DNA of 24,347 nucleotides, from the NCBI GenBank assembly GCA_963696075.1, contig CAVOJD010000004.1, positions 1 to 24,347 on the forward strand, given 5' to 3'. Below the pieces are notes generated by a model that did no database searches, had not been told where the DNA came from, and worked only from the letters and a program-made list of their open reading frames with translations. Below are positions 15,004-22,275 of this stretch, piece after piece. Numbering within the stretch: position 1 is the stretch's first letter; each line of letters starts with the position of its first letter. Source of the stretch: CAJQQK01 sp963696075 (GTDB lineage: Bacteria; Pseudomonadota; Alphaproteobacteria; Rhizobiales; Hyphomicrobiaceae). The translations under genes were made by a program, and so were the position numbers.

Positions 15004-15372
15004 CGTGATCAGTGGCGAATGGGAGAACATCAAAATGGCGACAATGGTACTGAGGCGCTCGTCACTTTTGATTTGTTGCGTGATGATGTCAGCGGTCATG
15101 GCGTGACCGATACCAGCAAGGCGGCCATCGATATGATCAAGTTCGAGAACCCAGTCCACAATACGGGAAATCTCGACCATCAGTTTCGACGTTGTGCCCT
15201 CAATTCGGGTCACGTCGCCGGATATCAGGCAGGGATTGTCGCCATGACGCTTGAAGTTGAAGGAGACGGAAACGGAGACGTAACCAGCGCGGGCGAGGGT
15301 CAGGGCATGGGCATCCATCAAGCGCCTTGAGCCGGCAAGTCTGTGCGTGATGATAACATCCGGTGCAGCCGG
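14990..15372 (-). pseudogene. Alpha/beta hydrolase (dienelactone-type) remnant
   Basis: The minus-strand frame reads PDVIITHRLAGSRRLMDAHA, then LTLARAGYVSVSVSFNFKRH, GDVTRIEGTTSKLMVE and DGRLAGIGHAMTADIITQQI. This is an alpha/beta hydrolase pattern in which the oxyanion segment is usually H-G-F-A-G-S and the nucleophile elbow G-H-S-M. Here the elbow is GHAM, without the catalytic Ser, and the oxyanion Gly is Arg. The N-terminus and the C-terminal part with the catalytic acid and His are missing; the frame runs on into a foreign fragment and then antisense to hemG. It is therefore a dead piece. Confidence 0.65.
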
Positions 15373-15493
15373 TTGATGTCTGCTGTGGTCCCTGACCCAG
15401 ATTCGGCCAATCGGCGATTGTGACCCGTTGCAGACGCCGCCCTCATTCCACGATACCATAGGGGTCAGTCATTTCGACCATAGGAGCAGGCCA

Positions 15494-16279
15494 ATGCCAG
15501 ACAAGTGGAATGACGGCAACGCCTACGAGATGTACGTTGGTAGATGGAGCAGAAAGACTGGCGAAAAATTTCTGTCTTGGCTGGACGCGCCAAATGATCT
15601 GCGATGGCTCGACCTCGGCTGCGGCACTGGTGCACTGACTTCTCAAATTTTGAGCGGTTGCAATCCCAAGTCGGTTATCGGAGTCGAGCCCTCGGATGGC
15701 TTTCTTACGCTCGCAAGGGAGCAGGTCCGAGATGGGCGCGCACAATTCCTGAAGGGTTCCGGTGATCAGGTTCCAGTTGAAGATCACGCCGTCGACATAG
15801 CGGTCTCAGGCCTCGTTCTAAATTTTATCCCTGACCTACAGAAAGCCATGACTGAGCTTGTAAGGTCAGTCGAAGTCGGTGGCACAGTGGCGTCATACGT
15901 TTGGGACTACGCTGGTCACATACAGTTCATGCGTTATTTCTGGGATGCTGCCATTCATCTTGACCCAACCGCACGAGAGAAAGATGAAGGCGTTCGGTTT
16001 CCAATTTGCCGACCAGGACCGTTGGTTGAATTGTTTACTGCATCAGGCTTGCGTGAAGTGATTGTGGAACCAATCGACATCCCAACCCCGTTCCAGAATT
16101 TCGAGGACTATTGGACTCCATTTCTCAGTGGGATCGCGCCAGCACCCGGCTATTGCGCGTCCCTTGACGACGCCGCGCGCAACCGGCTCCGAGGTCATTT
16201 GGAAAAGACTTTGCCTACTGACCCTGACGGTATGATTTTACTCGCTGCACGTGCTTGGGCAGTTCGAGGAACTCGATAG
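15494..16279 (+). CDS. Class I SAM-dependent methyltransferase
   Basis: This 261-residue methyltransferase is of the UbiE/Methyltransf_11 type. Motif I is WLDLGCGTGALTSQ (Asp40, Gly42-Gly46), the acidic end of strand 2 is VIGVEPSDGFL, and motif IV/post regions are DIAVSGLVLNFIPDLQKAM and VGGTVASYVWDY. The ATG at 15494 has AGGAG 7 bases upstream. The substrate is unknown. The C-terminal half (ICRPGPLVELFTASGLREV) resembles small-molecule methyltransferases found beside stress or resistance genes. No obvious partner gene is next to it; both neighbours are on the other strand or decayed. Confidence 0.9.
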   Translation: MPDKWNDGNAYEMYVGRWSRKTGEKFLSWLDAPNDLRWLDLGCGTGALTSQILSGCNPKSVIGVEPSDGFLTLAREQVRDGRAQFLKGSGDQVPVEDHAVDIAVSGLVLNFIPDLQKAMTELVRSVEVGGTVASYVWDYAGHIQFMRYFWDAAIHLDPTAREKDEGVRFPICRPGPLVELFTASGLREVIVEPIDIPTPFQNFEDYWTPFLSGIAPAPGYCASLDDAARNRLRGHLEKTLPTDPDGMILLAARAWAVRGTR

Positions 16280-16280
16280 C

Positions 16281-16547
16281 TCAACTTCTGGCATTGGCCC
16301 ATAGCGTCGCAACATACCTTTGGCGAATTGTCACCTGCCTGAAAGCCGACTTCAAGCCATCCGCCGGTGAACCTTCACAGTCATGAAAACGGTGATGCTC
16401 AATTTCATGATCGCGCCGTCGCAATTGTGCCGACCTGTCGCCGGCGACGATGAGCGCCCCCTTGGCGACATATATGACCGGAGATCCATCTGGCGCGCAA
16501 TTTTCCACGTCCAACTCCTCAACCGTCCGGTTCCGCGTAATCGTCAA
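16281..16547 (-). CDS. Hypothetical protein, TTG start
   Basis: An 88-residue frame begins with TTG at 16547 (GGGAG 7 bases upstream) and ends one base after the methyltransferase stop, in convergent orientation. The start MTITRNRTVEELDVENCAPD, then GSPVIYVAKGALIVAGDRS looks protein-like; the C-terminal half is less convincing. I do not recognise it. Confidence 0.35.
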   Translation of the reverse strand: MTITRNRTVEELDVENCAPDGSPVIYVAKGALIVAGDRSAQLRRRDHEIEHHRFHDCEGSPADGLKSAFRQVTIRQRYVATLWANARS

Positions 16548-16618
16548 AACGCCGGCTCCCGTTGGATGCCAACCGGCGCGACGACCGTTGCGAAACTGGC
16601 GGCCAACTGGACGGTGTC

Positions 16619-16714
16619 GCGGGCCTTACGCGGTCCTACATTGCGTTGCCGCTCTTCGTGCCGGCAATACTTGATGCAGGCGTCGCAGTGAGCCTGCTGA
16701 TCGGGTCCGCATGA
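16619..16714 (+). pseudogene. Remnant copy 3 of the small single-span membrane protein
   Basis: The frame reads AGLTRSYIALPLFVPAILDA, then GVAVSLLIGSA and a stop, aligning residue by residue with LTQSRLAVPLIVPALLHAGVAMGLLMGSN of the 12533-12760 gene. The upstream part lacks an ATG and a ribosome site, and a stop at about 16537 closes the frame. At DNA level it is much more diverged than copies 1 and 2, so it is an older paralogue. Confidence 0.5.
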
Positions 16715-16791
16715 ACCACTCAGGCATCGAACGCTTCGGAGTTGGATCGCGCCTGCCTTCGGATCGAGCACCTGCGAGATGCCGCCGACGT

Positions 16792-17265
16792 TCAATCCAG
16801 ATTGTCGAAGTCGATGTCGATGGCCTTCGAACGATTGATGAGCGCTTGAACTTCAGGGTTTTTACGATCCTGAAGCTGGCGAACGATGGTTTCGAACTCT
16901 TCCGAAAGCGTGTGTTTCGTTTCCTGTGTCACATCGAGCGACTGAGCAGCACGACCGAGACCACGGTCCATGATCTTATCGGACAGCATCGCGATCGTGC
17001 GCGGGTTCGGCTCGTCCTTGGCCATCTCAATGTCGAGCGCTGCGATCAGGGCGTTGATCGCTTTGACAGAGCCATCAAGGGCAATGTCGGCGACTTCGCG
17101 GATCTTCTTCGGCCTGCCGCCGGGGTTGCCGGACTGGCCCGGCTGGAACTTGTGGCGCTCAAGGTTGGCAAGGGAATTTGGATGCCGACCGGGGCCCGGT
17201 GCCTCACTGTTCTGAGCGGGCGCTGTCGCTGGTTTTTGTGGATGGTCGCGGGTGTCGTCCAGCAT
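16792..17265 (-). CDS. DUF5681-domain protein
   Basis: This 157-residue protein carries the DUF5681 signature FQPGQSGNPGGRPKK (about residues 40-54) after a disordered Pro/Asn-rich N-terminus, then a helical region (AVKAINALIAALDIEMA, LSDKIMDRGLGRAAQSLDVT) and an acidic tail. Such proteins are frequent in Alphaproteobacteria, often in prophages next to terminase or other packaging genes; their function is unknown. No terminase is visible here. A decayed paralogue lies at 13918-14231. The gene at 17311-17601 is just upstream on the same strand, so they may be one operon. Confidence 0.75.
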   Translation of the reverse strand: MLDDTRDHPQKPATAPAQNSEAPGPGRHPNSLANLERHKFQPGQSGNPGGRPKKIREVADIALDGSVKAINALIAALDIEMAKDEPNPRTIAMLSDKIMDRGLGRAAQSLDVTQETKHTLSEEFETIVRQLQDRKNPEVQALINRSKAIDIDFDNLD

Positions 17266-17310
17266 GTCTGCATCTCGCCTTCACGTGTTGGGACGCACAA
17301 CAGCCGTCGG

Positions 17311-17601
17311 TCACGCCTCTGCCGGCTCGGTCAAGTCGAAGCTGGCGGCTTCCACCAGGACGGTGTGGCGATACAGGCCATACTCGGCAATGATCTCGAT
17401 TGCATCCGGTTTACCGAACCGCTTGTGCCAGGCAAGACGAATGTCGGCATGCTTCATGAGATCAGCTTTGGTTATGGTCCGGTTGCGCACCTGGAACGCT
17501 ACCTCGAAGCGCTGAGCACAGGCTTGGCGTGCGGCACATCCTTTGATGTAACTTAGGGCATCAATGAGATTAACGGGCTGAGGAAGGTTACGTGGCGTCA
17601 T
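17311..17601 (-). CDS. Hypothetical protein upstream of DUF5681 gene
   Basis: This 96-residue frame starts at ATG 17601 (MTPRNLPQPVNLIDALSYIK); an in-frame start at 17625 would add 8 residues. It reads as real protein with AFQVRNRTITKADLMKHADI and EIIAEYGLYRHTVLVEAASF. I know no family. It ends 45 bases before the DUF5681 start in the same direction. Confidence 0.5.
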   Translation of the reverse strand: MTPRNLPQPVNLIDALSYIKGCAARQACAQRFEVAFQVRNRTITKADLMKHADIRLAWHKRFGKPDAIEIIAEYGLYRHTVLVEAASFDLTEPAEA

Positions 17602-17625
17602 GTCCAGGATCTCGCAGTTCTGCAT

Positions 17626-18505
17626 CCTGGATCAGTGTGCGCTCGGCATCCTTCACCAGGCTGCGCGTTTGAGAGATGGGACGCGGGACAAGTCGAGGAA
17701 CGCAGCGCAACGGCTGGGCCGTCGCAGGCTCACGCAACAACAACTTCCAAATGGGTTCTAAAACCGTACGCGATAATATGCGTTAAAACAACACAGCAAC
17801 CTACGCCATCGCGGGACTGAGAGCGGGTGAATAAGAATGTGTTGTTTTCGCGCGACGTTTCAGTCTCGGCTGATCGCCACAAACAGCAAGCGGAGTCATA
17901 ACTTTTAGGGCTTAAGTCGGCACGAAACTGATCAACTGAAACTGCTCGGTTCGTTCAAACAGGTTCTCGGCGCACACGGCTCGGTGATGCCCTGCTGCCG
18001 GAGCCGGCCTAACGCAAAAATTCGCGCACCGACTGGCCGCCCCCGCGGCATCAAATGGCTACGGGCGCGGACACAGTGCTCAGCATCTCCTTTGCCTCGG
18101 CTTTCCGGAGGGAATGCTTCAGGGCTTACTCACCCACCTTTCGGACGCCGACACCTTCGCAGTCCACCGTCTCGGCCTGCTCGAGAGTCAGTCCGCATGT
18201 CTACAACGATGAAGTAGACGTCATGCGCTTCTCAGACTTGATGCGAAGCATTCTCTGGTGGGGAAGTGCGTCATGGCGCGTCGAACGCAGATCGTCGTGT
18301 TCCGTCGCCCGACTGGCAATGCTGCGACATCCAAATAGCCGAAATCAAGAGCGCCTCGACGCAGCCGTCGGAGCAATTACAAGCCGCACGGATCAGTGTT
18401 TCTGAGAGCACCAGTGCAAACTCGGTGATGAACCTCTAAACTGTTCTGCAAAGATGCAAGACACGTCGCCGTTGCGACGAGCGCCGCAGTAAAGGCCGCA
18501 CTGTA
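17626..18505. other. 880-bp stretch without a convincing gene
   Basis: No gene can be supported. Two open stretches read somewhat like protein but lack starts: plus strand 17988-18212 (GFPEGMLQGLLTHLSDADTF near its middle) and minus strand 18271-18438 (LVLSETLIRAACNCSDGCVE). They may be remnants of lost genes. The part just before 18506 should contain the promoter of the asparaginase operon, but no clear box is visible. Confidence 0.4.
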
Positions 18506-19532
18506 ATGACCAACCGTCCCAAGATTACGCTGATGTCATGCGGCGGAACGATTGCGAGCGTCGATCAACCCGGCGTTGGTGCCAAGCCGACACTCGACGT
18601 TGCCGACATCGCGCGAAAGATCCCAGGTGTCGCCGAGATCGCAGACGTCGCATCCGTTCCGCTGGCAGTGGTGCCCTCTCCGCACATGAATTTCCGAGAT
18701 TTGCACGATCTCGCACGAGCCGCCGATGCAGCGATCGCCGACGGCAGCACCGGCGTCGTCGTCACACAAGGCACGGACACGATCGAAGAGATCGCCTACG
18801 GCCTCGACCTGATGTGCGCTCACGAAGCCCCCATCGTCGTCACCGGTGCGATGCGTAATGCCAGCATGCCTGGCGCAGACGGCCCAGCGAAATCTTCTCG
18901 CGGCGATCAAAACGGCCGTTTCAAGAGAAGCACGCGCGCTTGGCACGCTGGTCGTGATGAACGATGAGGTGCACGCCGCGCGATTTGTCCGCAAGTCGCA
19001 TACGGCCAACACCGCGACATTTCTATCACCGCATACAGGTCCGCTAGGTTGGATTGCCGAGCACGACGTCCGCATCCTGGTCAAGCCGGTAGGGCGGTTC
19101 CACGTCGCTGTCCCTGATGATGCAGAAGCGCCTGCTGTCTGCTTGTATAAGGTGGGCTTGGGCGACGATGGCCGGTTGATGGATGCGTTGCCAGCAGCGG
19201 GCTACGCCGGTGTCGTTTTTGAAGGGTTAGGCGGCGGCCATCTGACACGTGAAATTGCGGAGCCAGGCCAACTCGAAGCGCTGATTTCCGCGATGCCAGT
19301 TGTGCTCGTCTCTCGCGCCGGCAACGGAGAAGTTCTGCGCGACACCTACGGCGGTTTTGCCGGCTCTGAAACGGATCTCATCGAACGCGGTGTGATCTTT
19401 GGCGGTGCACTTGATGGCCCTAAATCACGGGTCTTGCTGACACTGCTGTTGATGCGCGGTGCAAGCCGCACGGAAATCCAGGATATATTCAACACGATCG
19501 GGCCGCGATGCGGTCCACCGCCGTCAGACTAA
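18506..19532 (+). pseudogene. L-asparaginase, one frameshift
   Basis: This asparaginase/glutaminase-fold enzyme would hydrolyse L-asparagine (or a related amide) to aspartate and ammonia. The first frame shows both catalytic threonine motifs: LMSCGGTIAS (Thr15) and VVTQGTDTIEEIA (Thr90, Asp91). The second frame shows VRKSHTANTATF and the C-terminal half (GYAGVVFEGLGGGHLTREIA, SRAGNGEVL). The frame moves by one surplus base within the A run 18890-18892 (GCGAAATC); with AA the protein reads GADGPANLLAAIKTAVSREA without a break. The repaired length is 341 residues, normal for the family. A homopolymer one base too long is the classic base-calling error, so the gene may be intact in the organism. 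It is followed by puuE after 15 bases. Confidence 0.92.
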
Positions 19533-19547
19533 ACACGGAGATCCCAC

Positions 19548-20463
19548 ATGGACGACAATTATCCACGCGACATGATCGGTTATGGCCGCAATTGGCCTGA
19601 TCCCAAATGGCCTGGTAATGCGCGCATAGCGGTCCAATTCGTAATCAACTTCGAGGAAGGGGCGGAAAACAATATCTTACACGGTGACGACGTGTCTGAA
19701 TCGCTCCTCTCAGAATTTGGCTTTGCTCTGCCACGCCCCGGCGACCGCTACCTGCCCGTCGAATCCATGTACGAATACGGCACACGTGTCGGCTTCTGGC
19801 GGCTCCATAAGCTCTTTACGGAACGCAACGTCCCGATCACCGTCAACGCCGTGGCGATGGCACTCGAACGTCAGCCCGATGCGGTCGCGGCCATGGTGGA
19901 TGCGGATTGGGAATTGTCAACGCACGGCTATCGGTGGATCGACTACCATGGTGTCTCAGAGGATGTGGAGCGGGCTCACATTCAGAAGGCAATCGACGTG
20001 CATGTGCGCATGACCGGGCAACGACCGCTCGGCAGCTTCATTGGGCGACGCAGCGAAAACACCGTGCGCCTGGTCGCTGAGGAAGGTGGCTTCTCTTACA
20101 CGCAGAGACTCTTATGCCGACGAAGTACCGTACTGGATCGAAGAAGCGGGGCAGCGCCTGCTCGTGGTTCCCTACACGGCTGACGTCAACGACCACCGGT
20201 TCGCGACATCACCCGGTTTCGACTGGGGCGGACCGTTCTTCGAATATCTGCGCGATACCTTCGACGAATTGTACGCGGAGGGAGCCGACCGCCCACGCAT
20301 GATGCAGATCGGTCTGCACAATCGGCTTGTCGGGCGGCCCGGTCGCATTGGCCATCTACGCCGTTTCGTAGAGCACGTCCTGGCACATGACCGGGTCTGG
20401 CTGTGTCGCGGGATTGATATCGCCAATCACTGGATTGCGACACATCCGGCTGATGGTCGATGA
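19548..20463 (+). pseudogene. puuE: PuuE-type allantoinase/polysaccharide deacetylase, one frameshift
   Basis: This NodB-fold (CE4) protein belongs to the PuuE group, which in other bacteria hydrolyses allantoin to allantoate without metal-dependent amidohydrolase chemistry. The family start is clear: YPRDMIGYGRNWPDPKWPGN, then ARIAVQFVINFEEGAENN, YEYGTRVGFWRLHKLF, WELSTHGYRWIDY and LGSFIGRRSENTVRL. After about 20101 the frame moves by one surplus base and continues RDSYADEVPYWIEEAG, LLVVPYTADVNDHRFA and GLHNRLVGRPGRI. The repaired length is 304 residues, normal for PuuE. CGGAGA precedes the ATG. Together with the asparaginase it suggests an amide/purine nitrogen-salvage operon; the asparaginase-like partner could act on a ureide or amide rather than asparagine, which is inference. 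Confidence 0.9.
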
Positions 20464-20729
20464 CCGGTTGATTGGCACGACGCATCGGATAGGCACGGCG
20501 CAACATCATTCGATCCGCGATCGTCACAGGGATTACCGCATAAGACGTCGGCGGCACCGGCTATGATGGTGTAGGACTGATGGCCGGTCATGTCCGCACT
20601 TGAAGGTCCAGCGGTCGAAATCGGATCACCAGGAATGGCTCTTCATGACCAAACTCTGCCATTTAGGACATCGCGAAGGCTTGCATCGTGGGGCGCCCAT
20701 ACTTCTGGCACCTCGGCGAGAATTCGGTC

Positions 20730-21269
20730 TCATTGCATATAGATTGACGGCAACTCGATTTGCAGACCTTCCCGTACAGCCTTAAAGTCGTTGATCTCAT
20801 TGTAGAGCATAGTGCCCACAGCAGTGACGAGGATGTCCGCTAAATGAGGCGTGATTCCTCCGACGCCGCCATCAGTTGGGGTGTATCGCCACGACGGGAA
20901 CGCAAAGCGCAGCTCATCAAGGCTTCGATCAAATGAACCAGCGGCATCTGCAATCAGGTTCACCCCATCGCGTATGACTTTGCCCCGATCAGGCGAAAGG
21001 GTGCTGAAGAGCTTCACAACGTCGTGCCCATCACGACCACGTCGCGAGAAATCCTTCTCTTCAACTCTTATGAGATCCTTGAGCATGCACTCAGCAGCAA
21101 AGCCGTATTGCTCGGCTGCCACGATCTTGTCCATCGCGCACCATGCTTGCCTGACATCGGCGGGGAATTCCGACCGGTCACTGTTACTCAGCGCAACGCG
21201 CTCACGCGCCAGTTCCAGCCTGTAAAGCCCATTCGAATACCAGCCCGCAATTTCCTTGTAGTGTTTCAT
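20730..21269 (-). CDS. HEPN-like protein
   Basis: The ATG at 21269 (MKHYKEIAGWYSNGLYRLEL) gives 179 residues; the frame is open to 21353. The middle shows an all-helical pattern, IVAAEQYGFAAECMLKDLIR, a loop with RRGRDGHDVVKLF, and a long helix after it. The AAE-x-x-LK...GHD-L arrangement is typical of HEPN domains, and R-x4-H is formally present (Arg-Gly-Arg-Asp-Gly-His), although in an unusual loop position for the catalytic RNase motif. HEPN proteins occur as toxins or defence effectors, often with a nucleotidyltransferase, but no such partner is visible. The small gene at 21325-21525 lies upstream on the same strand. The family call is tentative. Confidence 0.5.
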   Translation of the reverse strand: MKHYKEIAGWYSNGLYRLELARERVALSNSDRSEFPADVRQAWCAMDKIVAAEQYGFAAECMLKDLIRVEEKDFSRRGRDGHDVVKLFSTLSPDRGKVIRDGVNLIADAAGSFDRSLDELRFAFPSWRYTPTDGGVGGITPHLADILVTAVGTMLYNEINDFKAVREGLQIELPSIYMQ

Positions 21270-21324
21270 CGGTCCAGATTTCTTGCCTACGAATTGCCCC
21301 GCGAGAGGGGGCGTGCCTGTGCCG

Positions 21325-21525
21325 TCAGATTCTGGCAACTGTAGGGCGTGCACAAATAGCCAAGATCAACGCTGTGAGTTTTCGGATTGCGATATCAGGT
21401 CCGGTAGTGGCCCATCGCGCCACATGGCAAATGTCCGTTATCTGGGGTAGTGCCACCGCGGCATCAGCGCGACTAAGGCCTCGCGTTGATTTAGCCGCCA
21501 TGTCGACTATTTGCACGACCGACAT
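21325..21525 (-). CDS. Small hypothetical protein upstream of HEPN-like gene
   Basis: This 66-residue frame starts at ATG 21525 (MSVVQIVDMAAKSTRGLSRA) and ends about 55 bases before the HEPN-like start at 21269. It is helical with DAAVALPQITDICHVARWAT and no motif I can name. The frame is open further up without another ATG (SARAFVTVGK), so it may be the tail of a truncated gene. A partner or regulator of the HEPN-like protein is possible. Confidence 0.4.
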   Translation of the reverse strand: MSVVQIVDMAAKSTRGLSRADAAVALPQITDICHVARWATTGPDIAIRKLTALILAICARPTVARI

Positions 21526-21627
21526 CTTGCCGACGGTGACGAACGCGCGGGCGCTTTAACAACCCTCCATCGTCCGCACTGATATGTGCGATGCTGGCCA
21601 ATACCTTTCGCAACCAAGCCCAAGCCG

Positions 21628-22274
21628 ATGTGCAACCTCTACTCCATGACCGCCAACCGGTCGGCAATCATCAATCTGTTCAAGGTTGCCGATAACCGCG
21701 CCGCCGCCATCGAACCGCAGCCCGCGATCTTCCCCGGCAACGATGCGCCGGTGGTGCGATGAGCGAGGACGGTGACCGTGAATTGTCGCCGCTCTCTTGG
21801 GGCTTCGTCCTGAACATGAAGGACCGCGCGCCGAAGCGCGTCACAAACGTTCGCGATGACAAACTCGATAGCCGTTTCTGGAACGCATCATTTCGAGAGC
21901 GCCGCTGCCTCGTGCCGGTGACTTCGTTCTCGGAGCCCAAGGGCAAGCGCCCGGCCATTTGGCACTGGTTCGCGCTCGGCGAAGACCGACAGCCATTCGC
22001 CTTCGCCGGCATCTGGCGATCCTACAAGGGACCGATCAGAAAAGACGGCGACCCGGTCGAGATCGACGTGTTCGCGTTCCTGACGACAAAGCCGAACGAT
22101 CTCGTCGCCACGGTTCATCCGAGCCGCATGCCGGTCATGCTCGTTGGCGAGGACGCCCAGTCGGCATGGCTCGATGGCAGCCCGGATGCCGCACGCGACC
22201 TGTTGCAGCCGTACCCGGCGGACGAGATGTCCATCGTCCAGCGCGGCACGGAACGGGCTGATCTCGTCGCTTAG
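21628..22274 (+). pseudogene. SRAP-family protein (YedK/HMCES), split by one frame change
   Basis: SRAP proteins shield abasic sites in single-stranded DNA by forming a DNA-protein crosslink through Cys2. The first frame (21628-21762) gives MCNLYSMTANRSAIINLFKV with the catalytic Cys2, then ends PGNDAPVVR. The second frame (21759-22274) gives SPLSWGFVLNMKDRAPKRVT, the DNA-binding NVRDDK, CLVPVTSFSEPKGKRP with the conserved Glu, and VATVHPSRMPVML with the conserved His. The frames overlap as ATGA: one missing base (CGATGA for CGAATGA) would restore VVRMSEDGDREL and a 215-residue protein, normal for the family. Because the catalytic Cys would be on a separate 44-residue peptide, the split form is unlikely to work unless the lesion is a sequencing error. 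It converges on htpG with one base between the stops. Confidence 0.92.
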
Positions 22275-22275
22275 G

